NCBI RefSeq assembly: GCF_008245225.1
Contig: NZ_VTAW01000018.1
Coordinates: 1 to 64,000 of the forward strand
Length of the DNA stretch: 64,000 nt
Origin: Natrialba swarupiae
Lineage (GTDB): Archaea > Halobacteriota > Halobacteria > Halobacteriales > Natrialbaceae
Reading direction: 5' to 3'
The notes beneath the pieces are model-generated. The model saw only the letters and a program-made list of their open reading frames with translations. It did no database searches and was not told the DNA's origin. A program made the translations under genes and the position numbers. Shown here one piece after another: positions 51,135-60,218 of this stretch. Numbering within the stretch: position 1 is the first letter of the stretch; every line of letters begins with the position of its first letter.

Positions 51135-51218
51135 TATACGGATTGCTGTACCGATGTACCGGCGAACTCGCGACCTGTCTGCGGGTTCGGCGGTAGCGAT
51201 TGACAGTATACCGTATCA
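51135..51218. repeat. Stop-codon-anchored inverted repeat, copy 12 (class A)
   Basis: TATACGGATTGCTGTACCG on the left and GACAGTATACCGTATCA on the right; the final TCA is the stop codon of the cetZ gene (minus strand). The inner stem is CCGGCGAACTCGC / GCGGGTTCGGCGG around GACCTGTCT. Confidence 0.85.
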
Positions 51219-52298
51219 GAATAGGTTCTCGAGGCGGTCGTCGGTGAGCTGGTCGACGTTCTCGTCGGGATCACGCGCCTCAGTCTCGTTTGCCGTCTTC
51301 GCACGCTCCATGAACTCGTCGAGTCGGGCCGAGCGTTCGGCCCCGCCGAGCAGGACCAACGCGCCCAGTCGTTCGCTCTCGATGGGAAAGTCACCGCCAC
51401 GGACCTGCATGCTGTCGGTTTCGTCTTCGACCCACCGGCGGGCCCGCTCGACGCCCTTGCGGGGGATGCGCTCGGGCTCGCCCGCGATGACGACGAGCGC
51501 CGAGTCGGCCGCCGTCGCGGCGGGCATGCTCGTTCCGGTCAACAGTGCTTGTCTCGTGACCGTCATCGTCACCTGGATGTTCTCGGCGCTGTCCTCGCTT
51601 GCAACCTCGCTTGCGTACCCCAGCACGGAGACGCCGCCGGAGCGAAGCGTGTTGATGACCTCACTCGAGTCGACGACGCTCTCGCCGACGCCCTCGGTCG
51701 CCTCACCCGAGGCGAACAGCAGGCCGACACGTCGGGCGATCTTCTCGTTGATCGTCTCGAAGGCACCCTCGACGCTCTCTCCCTGTTCGTGCCAGGAGTC
51801 GTTGTCGATCAGGAGCGTCGAGTCGGCCTCCCTGAGCAGCGTCTTCAGCGAGCGGCCGGCGTTGGCCTGGTACAGCGCACCCTCGTTTCGGCCCGGGAGG
51901 ACGCCGAGTGCGTAGACGGGGACGTCGTACACCCGCTTCAAGTGGTGAACGAGAACGGGTGCGCCGCCGCTTCCCGTCCCGCCACCGAGGCCGGCGATCA
52001 CGAAGATTGCCTCGGCGCGGGAAGTGACGCGGCCGTCCAGGTTGCCGAGGACCTGCTGAATGTCCGATTGCATGATCTCGGTACCGAGTTCGTTGTCGCC
52101 GCCGACGCCGTGACCGTTGACGCGGTCGGCGCCGATCAGCTGCGTGTCGACGAATTCGAGGGAGTGGAGGTCGGGTTCTGCGGAGTTGACGGCCAGGGCA
52201 CCTTGAACGGCGTCGAAGCCCATGTTCGCGTCGAACCGGGCGAGCCGTTCGGTGACTTTCCCACCAGCCTGACCGATCCCGATCAGGGCGACTTTCAT
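51216..52298 (-). CDS. CetZ tubulin/FtsZ-superfamily protein (CetZ2-like)
   Basis: 360-residue GTPase of the haloarchaeal CetZ family, which acts in cell shape and motility rather than division. The N-terminal MKVALIGIGQAGGKVTERLA is the first nucleotide loop, the tubulin signature is AGLGGGTGSGGAPVL, and the synergy region has GRSLKTLLREADSTLLIDND. Compared with my memory of CetZ1 and CetZ2, NANMGFDAVQGALAVNS-like residues (DANMGFDAVQGALAVNSAE) fit CetZ2 better. The start at 52298 matches the family; a longer frame upstream is antisense to the DUF5791 gene. Confidence 0.9.
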   Translation of the reverse strand: MKVALIGIGQAGGKVTERLARFDANMGFDAVQGALAVNSAEPDLHSLEFVDTQLIGADRVNGHGVGGDNELGTEIMQSDIQQVLGNLDGRVTSRAEAIFVIAGLGGGTGSGGAPVLVHHLKRVYDVPVYALGVLPGRNEGALYQANAGRSLKTLLREADSTLLIDNDSWHEQGESVEGAFETINEKIARRVGLLFASGEATEGVGESVVDSSEVINTLRSGGVSVLGYASEVASEDSAENIQVTMTVTRQALLTGTSMPAATAADSALVVIAGEPERIPRKGVERARRWVEDETDSMQVRGGDFPIESERLGALVLLGGAERSARLDEFMERAKTANETEARDPDENVDQLTDDRLENLF

Positions 52299-52459
52299 AC
52301 AATTCGTCATACGCATGAGGGAAGTTGAACGTTCCGATGGAATACACGTGCTATCACTGGACGTGGACTGTCCCGATCGATCGATCACCAGCCCAACCAT
52401 CGATCGATCGCGATTGTTGAATGGTAACCCACTTGTGGCCGAGCGCTGTCGGTTTTGGT

Positions 52460-52885
52460 ATGTTCTACGAACAGCGGATGGCCGTTCCCGGTTCGCCCGC
52501 CGAACTGCGAGCGGAGTACGAGGGCGACCTCGAGGTGGTCGTCGAGACCCACGGTCCGGATACCGTCGCCACGGAAACCGGGCTCGATCGGGACGTCGTC
52601 GACGCACTCGTCGCGGGCGACGCTCCCGACCTCTCACTCGAGGACGCAGCCGAAATCCAGTCGCTCGCGGAGGGCGCGCCCGATCCGGAGACCATCGTGA
52701 CGATGGCCTGTGAACACCTGCTGCTGGGCATGTCCACGGCTGTCCTCGACGTCGACGCCGTCGAGAGTGACCTCGAGATCGACCTGGCCGCAAAGGAGAT
52801 CCAACAGAAGATCGAACGCCGCGCGCCGATGTCCCTCGAGGAGTTCGTCCACGTCCAGTACGTGATCGTCGACAACGCGCCGTGA
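52460..52885 (+). CDS. DUF5791-family protein
   Basis: 141-residue haloarchaeal protein of unknown function. FYEQRMAVPGSPAELRAEYE and TGLDRDVVDALVAGDAPDLS match the DUF5791 pattern; the second segment reads like a small helix-turn-helix. The rest is helical and acidic. It is divergent from cetZ. The ATG at 52460 is at the family start. Confidence 0.82.
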   Translation: MFYEQRMAVPGSPAELRAEYEGDLEVVVETHGPDTVATETGLDRDVVDALVAGDAPDLSLEDAAEIQSLAEGAPDPETIVTMACEHLLLGMSTAVLDVDAVESDLEIDLAAKEIQQKIERRAPMSLEEFVHVQYVIVDNAP

Positions 52886-52889
52886 CCGG

Positions 52890-53012
52890 TGACGTCGTCG
52901 AGCCGTCGACCGTCGTCGAGCGTCTCTTCGATCACCTCGCTGAAACTTCGATCCCCTTCTCACGCTTTAGTTCCCGGTAGACGTCGTCCGAAATCGCGAT
53001 GTTCTTGCTCAT
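52890..53012 (-). pseudogene. Frameshifted VapB-type antitoxin remnant
   Basis: From the ATG at 53012 the frame reads SKNIAISDDVYRELKREKG and then stops after seven unrelated codons. Adding one G to the run of four G (plus-strand CCCC at 52952-52955) restores DRSFSEVIEETLDDGRRLDD, the usual continuation of this haloarchaeal antitoxin family. No PIN toxin gene follows; the sequence runs into the opposing DUF5791 gene. A TATA-like TATAAG lies 17-22 bases before the ATG, so the promoter may still work. Confidence 0.68.
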
Positions 53013-53110
53013 GGATTGTGTATGGATACTTATACGTAAAAGACGTTGTCGCTCGCGGTCGAAACGATCTCGAGCGACGGCCCTATTGTCGTCGGCTCCC
53101 GAGTCGGCGT

Positions 53111-53998
53111 ATGAACGTCGCGATACTTGGCTGTGGATACGTCGGCCTCGAGCTGGGCCGACAGCTTGAGTCGCACGGTCACGACGCGGTCGGCGTCCGA
53201 CGCTCCGCGGAGGGCGTTCGCCGGATCGAGGACGCCGGTCTCGAGGCCGTCCGGGCCGATATCACCGACCCCGACGCGCTGGCGGACGTTCCGGACGCAG
53301 ACGCGATCGTCTTTATCGCGAGCAGCGGCGGCCGCGGGGCCGAGACAGCCCGCGAGATCTACGTCGACGGTCTCCGGACGGTGGTCGAAGCCTTCGGCGA
53401 ACGCGAAAACCCACCTGATCGGCTGGTCTACACCTCCTCGACGGGCGTCCACGGCGACCACGACGGCGACTGGGTCGACGAACAGACGCCGCTCGAGCCG
53501 ACGACGGAGAAAACCGCGGTGCTCGCCGAGGCCGAACGGATCGCCCTCGAGTATCCGATCGAGTACGGGTACGACGGCACAGTCGCACGCTATGCGGGGC
53601 TGTACGGACCGGGGCGGTACCGTCTCGAGCGCTACCTCGAGGGGCCGGTCACCGAAGGCTACCTGAACATGGTCCACCGCGACGACGCCGCGGGGACGGT
53701 CCGCTACCTGCTCGAGGAAGAGCGCGCGCGCGGTGACGTCGTTCAAGTCGTCGACGACGAGCCCGCCGAGAAGTGGGCGTTCGCCGACTGGCTGGCCGAC
53801 GAGTGCGGCGTCGACCGACCGCCGAAGCGGACGAAAGCCGAACGCCTCGAGGACGGCGATCTCTCCGATGCCGCCCGTCGCAGAACCCTGACCAGCAAGC
53901 GGTGTTCGAACGAGAGGCTCCGTGCACTCGGCTACGAGTTCGCCTACCCGACGTTTCGCGAGGGGTATCGCGATGCGGTCGACGCGTACACGGGATGA
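53111..53998 (+). CDS. NAD(P)-dependent epimerase/dehydratase (atypical SDR)
   Basis: 295 residues with a Rossmann fold: NVAILGCGYVGLELGRQLES gives the dinucleotide motif, RLVYTSSTGVHGDHDGDWVD the SDR active-site region, and YAGLYGPGRYRLERYL the substrate side. The usual YxxxK is not clear, which is common in atypical extended SDRs. Substrate unknown, possibly a sugar nucleotide or a small ketone. ATG at 53111 begins the fold. Confidence 0.85.
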   Translation: MNVAILGCGYVGLELGRQLESHGHDAVGVRRSAEGVRRIEDAGLEAVRADITDPDALADVPDADAIVFIASSGGRGAETAREIYVDGLRTVVEAFGERENPPDRLVYTSSTGVHGDHDGDWVDEQTPLEPTTEKTAVLAEAERIALEYPIEYGYDGTVARYAGLYGPGRYRLERYLEGPVTEGYLNMVHRDDAAGTVRYLLEEERARGDVVQVVDDEPAEKWAFADWLADECGVDRPPKRTKAERLEDGDLSDAARRRTLTSKRCSNERLRALGYEFAYPTFREGYRDAVDAYTG

Positions 53999-54140
53999 GA
54001 GTAGACGGGTGGGCTTTCGCTCGCTACGTGCCATCTGGGGGTCCGGTGAGGGTCGTTGAGGTGTTCTCTCCGGGCCGGTCGGCGCTATCGATCGGCCAAA
54101 ACAGGGGAAAATTCTTGGTAATTCAATATAAGTGTCCGGT

Positions 54141-55337
54141 ATGTACGATCCCGGGCCCTCGAGGACCGTCGTGTTCGCCGACGTGGACGTTTCGTCCTTC
54201 GAGGGTGTCGTGGAGGGAGTTACCTCGCTCGAGCCGCTGGTTCTGTCGCTTCTGATCCTCGGCGTCGCCGCCTTGGTGCTCGGCGCCTGGTGGCTGGTTC
54301 GCTGGTTCCGTCGCCCGCCGGGCGCTCGCCTTCGACGAGTGCTCGCCGGCTACGACGATGTCTCCGTGTTGATGCATCCAAACCCCGACCCCGATGCGAT
54401 GGCGTGTGCGATGGGCGTCGCCACCATCGCCGACTCGGTCGACACTAACGCGACGCTGCAGTACCCTGGTGAGATCCGCCACCAGGAGAATCGGGCGTTT
54501 CGCACGGTCCTCGGCCTCGACCTCGAGAGCGTCGAGTCGAGTTCCAATCTCGCCGCCGACGCGGTCGTGCTCGTCGATCACAACACCCCACGGGGGTTCA
54601 CCGGCGCACAGACCGTCGAGCCGATCGCCGTGGTCGATCACCATCCCGGAAACGGGACCGGGACGAAGTTCACCGACGTCCGGACGGAGTACGGTGCGGC
54701 GTCGACGATCGTCACCGAGTACGTCCGAGAACTCGGTGCAACCACGGAGGACGAGGAGAACGATGACGGCGGAACACTCACTCTCACGCCGGAGCTCGCA
54801 ACCGGTCTCCTGTACGGCATCCAGGCCGACACGAACCACCTCACCAACGGCTGCTCGAGTGCGGAGTTCGACGCCGCTTCCTATCTGTTCGACGCGATCG
54901 ACGAGGACTTGCTCGAGCGAATCGCCAACCCGCAGGTCAGCGACGACGTGTTACAGATCAAAGCGACCGCGATCACCGAGAAACGCGTCGAGGGTCCGTT
55001 TGCGGTCTGTGACGTCGGCACTATTTCGAACGTCGATGCGATCCCGCAGGCAGCGGACGAACTCATGCATCTGGAAGGGGTGACGGCGGTCGTCGTCTAC
55101 GGCGAAAGCGACGGGACGATCCACCTCTCGGGCCGGTCGCGTGACGACCGCGTCCACATGGGCGAGACACTCCGACACGCAGTCAGCGACATTCCGATGG
55201 CGAACGCGGGCGGGCACGCGCGGATGGGCGGCGGACAGCTCTCGGTCGATCACATGCGAGGGATCGGCCCGTCGGACGGCATCGACAAAGCCGAGTTCGA
55301 AGAACGGCTCTTCTCGGCGCTGTCCGGCGAGCGGTGA
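54141..55337 (+). CDS. DHH/DHHA1-family phosphoesterase with N-terminal membrane segment
   Basis: About 398 residues. One N-terminal membrane helix (SLLILGVAALVLGAWWLVRW) is followed by a DHH domain: VSVLMHPNPDPDAMACAMGV, AVVLVDHNTPRGF and IAVVDHHPGN supply the metal-binding Asp/His. The C-terminal DHHA1 has GGHARMGGGQLSVDH. Such proteins hydrolyse oligonucleotides or cyclic dinucleotides; the substrate here is unknown. A TATA-like AATATAAG at 54124-54131 lies unusually close to the ATG, so the true start may be further downstream (for example GTG at 54171). Confidence 0.87.
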   Translation: MYDPGPSRTVVFADVDVSSFEGVVEGVTSLEPLVLSLLILGVAALVLGAWWLVRWFRRPPGARLRRVLAGYDDVSVLMHPNPDPDAMACAMGVATIADSVDTNATLQYPGEIRHQENRAFRTVLGLDLESVESSSNLAADAVVLVDHNTPRGFTGAQTVEPIAVVDHHPGNGTGTKFTDVRTEYGAASTIVTEYVRELGATTEDEENDDGGTLTLTPELATGLLYGIQADTNHLTNGCSSAEFDAASYLFDAIDEDLLERIANPQVSDDVLQIKATAITEKRVEGPFAVCDVGTISNVDAIPQAADELMHLEGVTAVVVYGESDGTIHLSGRSRDDRVHMGETLRHAVSDIPMANAGGHARMGGGQLSVDHMRGIGPSDGIDKAEFEERLFSALSGER

Positions 55338-55472
55338 GAGGGGTTCTCGAGAGAGCCACTTTGCGATGAAAAACGTGATCCCGACGCGCTGTCGCAGCCG
55401 CGGGTAGTCCGCGGGCCGTGTCGATGTGGTCGCTGTCGATTCCGAGTTCGACAACCTCGGCGGATCGACTCG

Positions 55473-55643
55473 TTATCTGATCTCCTTCCACTCCTCGTTG
55501 CAGTCCGGACAGATCCGGACGGTCTTGATCTCGTCCGGATCGTTTTCGGTCTTCAGGGGCTTTTCACACTCGCTACAGACGAGACGATCGTACGTATCCT
55601 TCTCGAGGTCGCCTTTGCGTAGCGCCTTTCGGACTGATTTCAT
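55473..55643 (-). CDS. HVO_0758-family zinc-finger protein
   Basis: 56 residues: MKSVRKALRKGDLEKDTYDR, then LVCSECEKPL and VRICPDCNEEWKEI, giving two CxxC pairs for one zinc. This matches the haloarchaeal HVO_0758 family. Function unknown. The frame ends TAA at 55473. Confidence 0.85.
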   Translation of the reverse strand: MKSVRKALRKGDLEKDTYDRLVCSECEKPLKTENDPDEIKTVRICPDCNEEWKEIR

Positions 55644-55781
55644 GTTCACTCTGTAGGAAGGTAGGGGAGAAAAAGACCGGGGCTTTCTGCCATTTCGTAT
55701 AGAGTACCCGATAGCTTCGGTCCTCCCGTCTCGTTCGCCGGAGTCGTGGCCGTTTTATCGGTGGGGCCGAACACACCACCG

Positions 55782-56954
55782 ATGGAGTACGTCCAGGAGC
55801 GAATCGCGACGCTCCACGACCTGAATGAGGGCCGACGCTCCCCCGACGCGTCCGGCGACCTCGAGCGGGCGGTCGACGAGACGGTCGTCGTCGTTCCGAT
55901 GACCGGCCGGGAGTGTGAGAGTCCTGCGGCCGATCGCGTGCTCTCGGAACTCGAGTCGCTCGACCCGGCTGCCGTTTTCGTTCCCGTGCGCGCGCCATCG
56001 GAGCGCATCGGGACGTTTCGCCAGTGGCTCGAGTCGTTCTCGGTGCCAATACAGTTACTCTGGTGTAACTCGCCCGCCGTCGAAACGCTCCTCGCGGAGG
56101 CCGGGCTGTCGGGCGCGTTCGGCAAGGGACTCGACGTCTGGCTCGCACTGGGGCCGGCGGCCGACCGCGGCGAGTTCGTCGTCGTTCACGACGCCGACGC
56201 GCGGAGCTACGAGGCAGATCACGTGCGACGGCTCCTCGCGCCGCTGTCGTTCGGATTCGAGTTCTCGAAGGGGTACTACGCCCGCGTCGAGGACGGTCAG
56301 CTGTACGGGCGTCTCTTTCGGCTGTTCTACGAACCGCTGATCGCCGCCGTTGGAGCCGAACACGACGACCCGATCGTCGACTATCTCGGCGCGTTCCGGT
56401 ACGCGTTGGCCGGAGAGTTCGCCGCCAGCGCGTCGCTGGCTCGCCACCTCCGCGCGCCACGAGCCTGGGGGCTCGAGGTCGGCACGCTCGGCGATGCGTT
56501 CGATCACGCTGGCTTTTCGGGGACCGCGCAGGTCGACCTCGGCCGGCACGTTCACGACCACCGCGCGGTCGACGGCGAGACGGGACTCGAGGGAATGAGC
56601 CGCGAGGTCGCCGCCGAACTGCTGCGAGTCCTCGAGGAACGCGGTGTCGGCCTGGAGTACGAGACCCTGGCCGAGCGATGTCGCCTCGCGGGCGAGCGGC
56701 TGATCGACGGATATCGGGCGGATGCGGCGTTCAACGGCCTCGAGTACGACGTTGCGGACGAACGCGATCAACTCGCTCGCTACACCGAGTCGATCGACGA
56801 ACCGGGCCCCGATCGGCGGCTCCCCCGGTGGGTGGACGCGCCACTGGAACCGGAGGCGGTGCTCGCGGCTTCGCGGCCGTGGCTCGAGGGGCGGGTCGGA
56901 TCGTCGGCCGGGGATTCATCGCGACGACCGACACAGAAGAGCGACTCGCGGTAA
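55782..56954 (+). CDS. Glucosyl-3-phosphoglycerate synthase-like glycosyltransferase
   Basis: 390 residues. The GT fold carries a DxD-type motif in VVHDADARSYEADHVRRLLA, typical of glucosyl/mannosyl-3-phosphoglycerate synthases, and FGFEFSKGYYARVEDGQLYG is the following conserved region. Members use NDP-sugars and 3-phosphoglycerate to make osmolyte precursors; the activity here is inferred only from motifs. Start at the ATG before EYVQERIATL. Confidence 0.65.
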   Translation: MEYVQERIATLHDLNEGRRSPDASGDLERAVDETVVVVPMTGRECESPAADRVLSELESLDPAAVFVPVRAPSERIGTFRQWLESFSVPIQLLWCNSPAVETLLAEAGLSGAFGKGLDVWLALGPAADRGEFVVVHDADARSYEADHVRRLLAPLSFGFEFSKGYYARVEDGQLYGRLFRLFYEPLIAAVGAEHDDPIVDYLGAFRYALAGEFAASASLARHLRAPRAWGLEVGTLGDAFDHAGFSGTAQVDLGRHVHDHRAVDGETGLEGMSREVAAELLRVLEERGVGLEYETLAERCRLAGERLIDGYRADAAFNGLEYDVADERDQLARYTESIDEPGPDRRLPRWVDAPLEPEAVLAASRPWLEGRVGSSAGDSSRRPTQKSDSR

Positions 56955-57008
56955 CGGGTGTGCCCGACGCTATCAATCTTTATCAGCGCACCACTCGTTG
57001 GGAGCGGT

Positions 57009-57482
57009 ATGAACGCGACCGCCGACGAACTGGCCGGCGTGGTCGATCTCTTCGGCGGACTCACTCGAGCGGAACTCGAGCGTGCGCTCTCGGAAGCGGC
57101 CTACCGTGCGGACGGCCGATCGGTCGACGACGCCGCGCTCTCGGCGGCGATCACCGATGCACTCGACTCGTTCGCGCTCGTTCGCTACGAGCGCTCGGAC
57201 GATCCGTCGCCGCTTCTCGTCGCCGGCCCGACCGCGTTCCCGTCGGTTCCCGACCACGCCGAGGACGTTCCACACATCCTCGGGATCGATCGGCGCGACC
57301 TCGACCGAAAGGCACTCGGCGAATCGACGTCCGAGCGGTTCGTCGAGGCAGTCGACGACGCGATCGAACGCGGCGACCAGGATCGACTCGAGGAGCTGAT
57401 CGACGTCAGTTACGACCTCGAGGCGTGGGCGCCCGTGGACCTGGCGACGGAGCGAAACCGACTGACGGAGGCACTCGACTGA
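57009..57482 (+). CDS. DUF7109-like acidic protein
   Basis: 157 residues, acidic and helical (ADELAGVVDLFGGLTRAELE, SVDDAALSAAITDALDSFAL). It is followed after a single base by the Nudix gene, so they are probably co-transcribed. I recall it as a haloarchaeal DUF (7109), but no function is known. Confidence 0.75.
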   Translation: MNATADELAGVVDLFGGLTRAELERALSEAAYRADGRSVDDAALSAAITDALDSFALVRYERSDDPSPLLVAGPTAFPSVPDHAEDVPHILGIDRRDLDRKALGESTSERFVEAVDDAIERGDQDRLEELIDVSYDLEAWAPVDLATERNRLTEALD

Positions 57483-57483
57483 G

Positions 57484-58071
57484 ATGAGCCGTTTCGATCT
57501 CGACCCTGTCGCGGCGCACACCCCCGTCGAGATAGACGATCAGCCGTACGACGCGGCCGTTCTCGCGCCGGTCGTCGATCGAAACGACGAGGACCACCTC
57601 CTATTTACGCGCCGGGCCGATCATCTCGGCGAACATCCGGGACAGATGAGCTTTCCGGGTGGCGGCGCGGAGCCGATCGACGACTCCCTCCTCGAGACGG
57701 CGCTCAGGGAGTCCGCCGAAGAGATCGGCCTCGGGTCCGAGGAGGCCGACATGATCGGCCAGCTCGACGACATTCGGACGATCACGGAGTACGCCGTCAC
57801 GCCGTTCGTCGGACGGATCCCCGACCGGGAGTATCAACGCGACGGCAACGAAGTCGCCGAGATCGTCGTTCTTCCCCTTGCGGGGTTTCTCGACTCAGCG
57901 AACTACGAGTACGAACGGCGCGACCATCCCTACTACGGCGAAATGGTCGTTCACTACTTCCACGTCGACGGCTACACCGTCTGGGGTGCGACCGGCCGCA
58001 TCCTCGTCCAGTTGCTCGAGCTCGCAACGGGGTTCGAAGCGCCCGAGCGCGTGGATCGTTCGCAGGTCTGA
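57484..58071 (+). CDS. Nudix hydrolase, CoA pyrophosphatase-like
   Basis: 195 residues. The Nudix box is GGGAEPIDDSLLETALRESA followed by EEIGL, and the upstream HPGQMSFPGG is the CoA-pyrophosphatase (NudL/NUDT7) signature. It would hydrolyse CoA or related diphosphates to 4'-phosphopantetheine and 3',5'-ADP. It follows the DUF7109-like gene with a one-base gap. Confidence 0.88.
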   Translation: MSRFDLDPVAAHTPVEIDDQPYDAAVLAPVVDRNDEDHLLFTRRADHLGEHPGQMSFPGGGAEPIDDSLLETALRESAEEIGLGSEEADMIGQLDDIRTITEYAVTPFVGRIPDREYQRDGNEVAEIVVLPLAGFLDSANYEYERRDHPYYGEMVVHYFHVDGYTVWGATGRILVQLLELATGFEAPERVDRSQV

Positions 58072-58249
58072 TGGGGTGGTTCGGCAAGTCTGAGCCGGCA
58101 CGTCCGGCCGGTGGCTGCTGGAACGGACCACCCAGAAGTAAGTATGATCCGAACGCAGATGGCACTATGATATCGACACGAAGTCGCGTAACGAACTCCC
58201 GAAGTATCCGAACGCGACGGCTATCTGGCGTCTCGTCGCCTGGTCTACG

Positions 58250-59437
58250 ATGACCGAAAGCGAGGACCTCGAGGCGGAACTCGCGGTCGGCACCGACGCG
58301 TTCACCGACCGCGGTGCGGGCTCGAGCGTTGCGGTCGTGGGTGCAGGCGCAGTCGGCGCGACAGCCGCGTACGAACTGGCACGCGAGGGAGCGGATGTGA
58401 CCCTGTACGATCGAGGAACGGTCGCGAGCGGAGCGAGCGGCCGGGCCGCGGGAATCTGCTACGACGCGTTCGCCGACCCACTCGACGCCGATCTCGCCGG
58501 TGAATCGATCGAGCGATTCAGAGCCCTCTCGGGCGAGGACACGTTCCCGTTCGTCGAGTGTCCGTACGTCTGGCTCGCACGCGAGGGCGACGACGAGCGC
58601 GTCGATGCCGTTCGAGCGGGCGTCGAGCGGATGCAAGAACACGGTATCGTCGCGCTCCAGGCGGATGGCGACGCGCTCGCCGACCGATTTCCGTCGCTTC
58701 GGACCGACGACATCGCGGTCGCAGGAATCGCCGGCGCAGCCGGCTACACCGATCCGGCCAGATACACAGCGTGTCTCGCGGCGGCTGCCAGCGGCGCAGG
58801 GGCAACCATCGAGACGGAGACGCCGGTCGCGATTCGATCGGACCCCGCACGGATCGTCGTCGACGGCGAGGAACGCGAGTTCGACGCCGTACTCGTTGCA
58901 GCGGGTGGCCACACGAAACGCGTGCTCGCGGACGCGGGGATTTCGATCGCGATGAAGCCGTACCGAGTGCAGGCACTCGTCGCCGACGCCGACCTCGCGG
59001 AGCCGATGTGTTACGACGCCACCGGCGACTTCTACGTTCGCCCCCACGCGGAGGGGATCCTCGCCGGCAACGGGACCGAGGAACGCGAGGCCGATCCGGA
59101 CGGCTACGACCGCGACGCGGACTCGACGTTTTCGACCGACCTGATAGAGCGGGTCTCCCACCGGTTTCCCGCCGGCTCGTTCGACCTCGAGCGAGCCTGG
59201 GCCGGACTCTGTACGGCGACGCCGGACCGGGATCCGCTGGTCGGTAAACTCGAGTCGAACCTGTACGTCGCGACCGGGTTCCAGGGGGAGGGAATCATGC
59301 GCGCACCGGCGATCGGCGCGCGGATCGCCGAAGAGCTACTCGGCGGGGACGGGATCGACGCCTACGACCCGACCCGGTTCGACGGCGACGAGGCGTTCGA
59401 CGTCACGGAGGGGATGACGTTTACGTTCGAGGAGTGA
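58250..59437 (+). CDS. FAD-dependent amino-acid/sarcosine oxidase-like (DAO family)
   Basis: 395 residues. The FAD-binding N-terminus is SVAVVGAGAVGATAAYELAR followed by LYDRGTVASGASGRAAG. AVLVAAGGHTKRVLADAGIS and the C-terminal GLCTATPDRDPLVGKLESNL, ATGFQGEGIMRAPAIG complete the DAO fold. The substrate is probably a small amine or 2-hydroxy acid; the sequence does not show which. Start at ATG 58250. Confidence 0.88.
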   Translation: MTESEDLEAELAVGTDAFTDRGAGSSVAVVGAGAVGATAAYELAREGADVTLYDRGTVASGASGRAAGICYDAFADPLDADLAGESIERFRALSGEDTFPFVECPYVWLAREGDDERVDAVRAGVERMQEHGIVALQADGDALADRFPSLRTDDIAVAGIAGAAGYTDPARYTACLAAAASGAGATIETETPVAIRSDPARIVVDGEEREFDAVLVAAGGHTKRVLADAGISIAMKPYRVQALVADADLAEPMCYDATGDFYVRPHAEGILAGNGTEEREADPDGYDRDADSTFSTDLIERVSHRFPAGSFDLERAWAGLCTATPDRDPLVGKLESNLYVATGFQGEGIMRAPAIGARIAEELLGGDGIDAYDPTRFDGDEAFDVTEGMTFTFEE

Positions 59438-59447
59438 CGAGCGTCCA

Positions 59448-59550
59448 CACGGTTGGAGCGCTGTCCCGATTTTCCGGGAGGTCAGAATGGAGCGCGGTCG
59501 TCCAGGATGGGGCGCGGTTTACCGGAACTGACTGACAGTAAACCGTCTCA
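59448..59550. repeat. Stop-codon-anchored inverted repeat, copy 13 (class B)
   Basis: The right end GACTGACAGTAAACCGTCTCA carries the TCA stop of the Hsp20 gene; trimmed terminus TGACAGTAAACCGTCTCA. The left part CTGTCCCGATTTTCCGGG matches copies 9 and 10. It fills the convergent junction between the DAO-family and Hsp20 genes. Confidence 0.75.
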
Positions 59551-60036
59551 GTCGTCGACGGCGACGCCGTCGCCGGCGGAACCGGACGACTCCGCAGCTT
59601 CGGGGGCGTTCGGTCCGTCGACGCTACCGGATTCGTCAGTTTCGCCGGACTCGACACGGGGGGCACCTTTCGGAATTTCGATGCGGATCGTGCCGTTCTC
59701 CGAGAGGGTCGCGGTTCCGGCGTCCGGCTCGACGACCGCATCCGACGGCAGTTCGGCTTCTCCGTCTAACGTCATCCCGCGACCGGGAAACCGCATACGA
59801 TACCCCTCGCGGAACTCGCGAAATCGGTCGATACGAACTCTGACGTTTCCGTCGTGGTATCGCACCTGTACGTCGTCGGGTTCGGTATCGGGGGCATCGA
59901 AGACGACGAGATACGACGAGTCGGCCTCGAGAACGTCGACGGGGAGCGAGCGATAGTTCTGGACGTGGCCGTTCGCACGTCCGATCTGTCGATACAGACT
60001 GTCGCCGACCGCAGAACCGAACTCCTCGAGGGTCAT
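59548..60036 (-). CDS. Hsp20/alpha-crystallin-family small heat shock protein
   Basis: 162-residue ATP-independent chaperone. The alpha-crystallin domain spans ~30-120 (LPVDVLEADSSYLVVFDAPD, GYRMRFPGRGMTLDGEAELP, ATLSENGTIRIEIPKG). The C-terminal tail is long, acidic and Ser/Gly-rich, and the usual IxI anchor is represented only by the IRIEI segment. The stop lies in a repeat terminus. Confidence 0.9.
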   Translation of the reverse strand: MTLEEFGSAVGDSLYRQIGRANGHVQNYRSLPVDVLEADSSYLVVFDAPDTEPDDVQVRYHDGNVRVRIDRFREFREGYRMRFPGRGMTLDGEAELPSDAVVEPDAGTATLSENGTIRIEIPKGAPRVESGETDESGSVDGPNAPEAAESSGSAGDGVAVDD

Positions 60037-60218
60037 ACACGCTCACCTCGAGAGCGGGCGGCGGTCGTCGCTGTGGCGTCGGGAGCGAGGATGTGGGCGG
60101 AGCCGGGGGACATACTCGAGAATCCCTCTACGGTCTGTAGCTTCATATTGGTTTTGATGTGGGGAAATTAACGTCTGACGAACCGGCGGGTCGGCTGGCT
60201 CCAACCCGCAACATCGTG

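Noticed and set aside
57797-59161. 454-residue minus-strand frame opposite the Nudix and DAO-family genes
   Set aside because: It spans two real genes on the other strand and has no recognisable motif.
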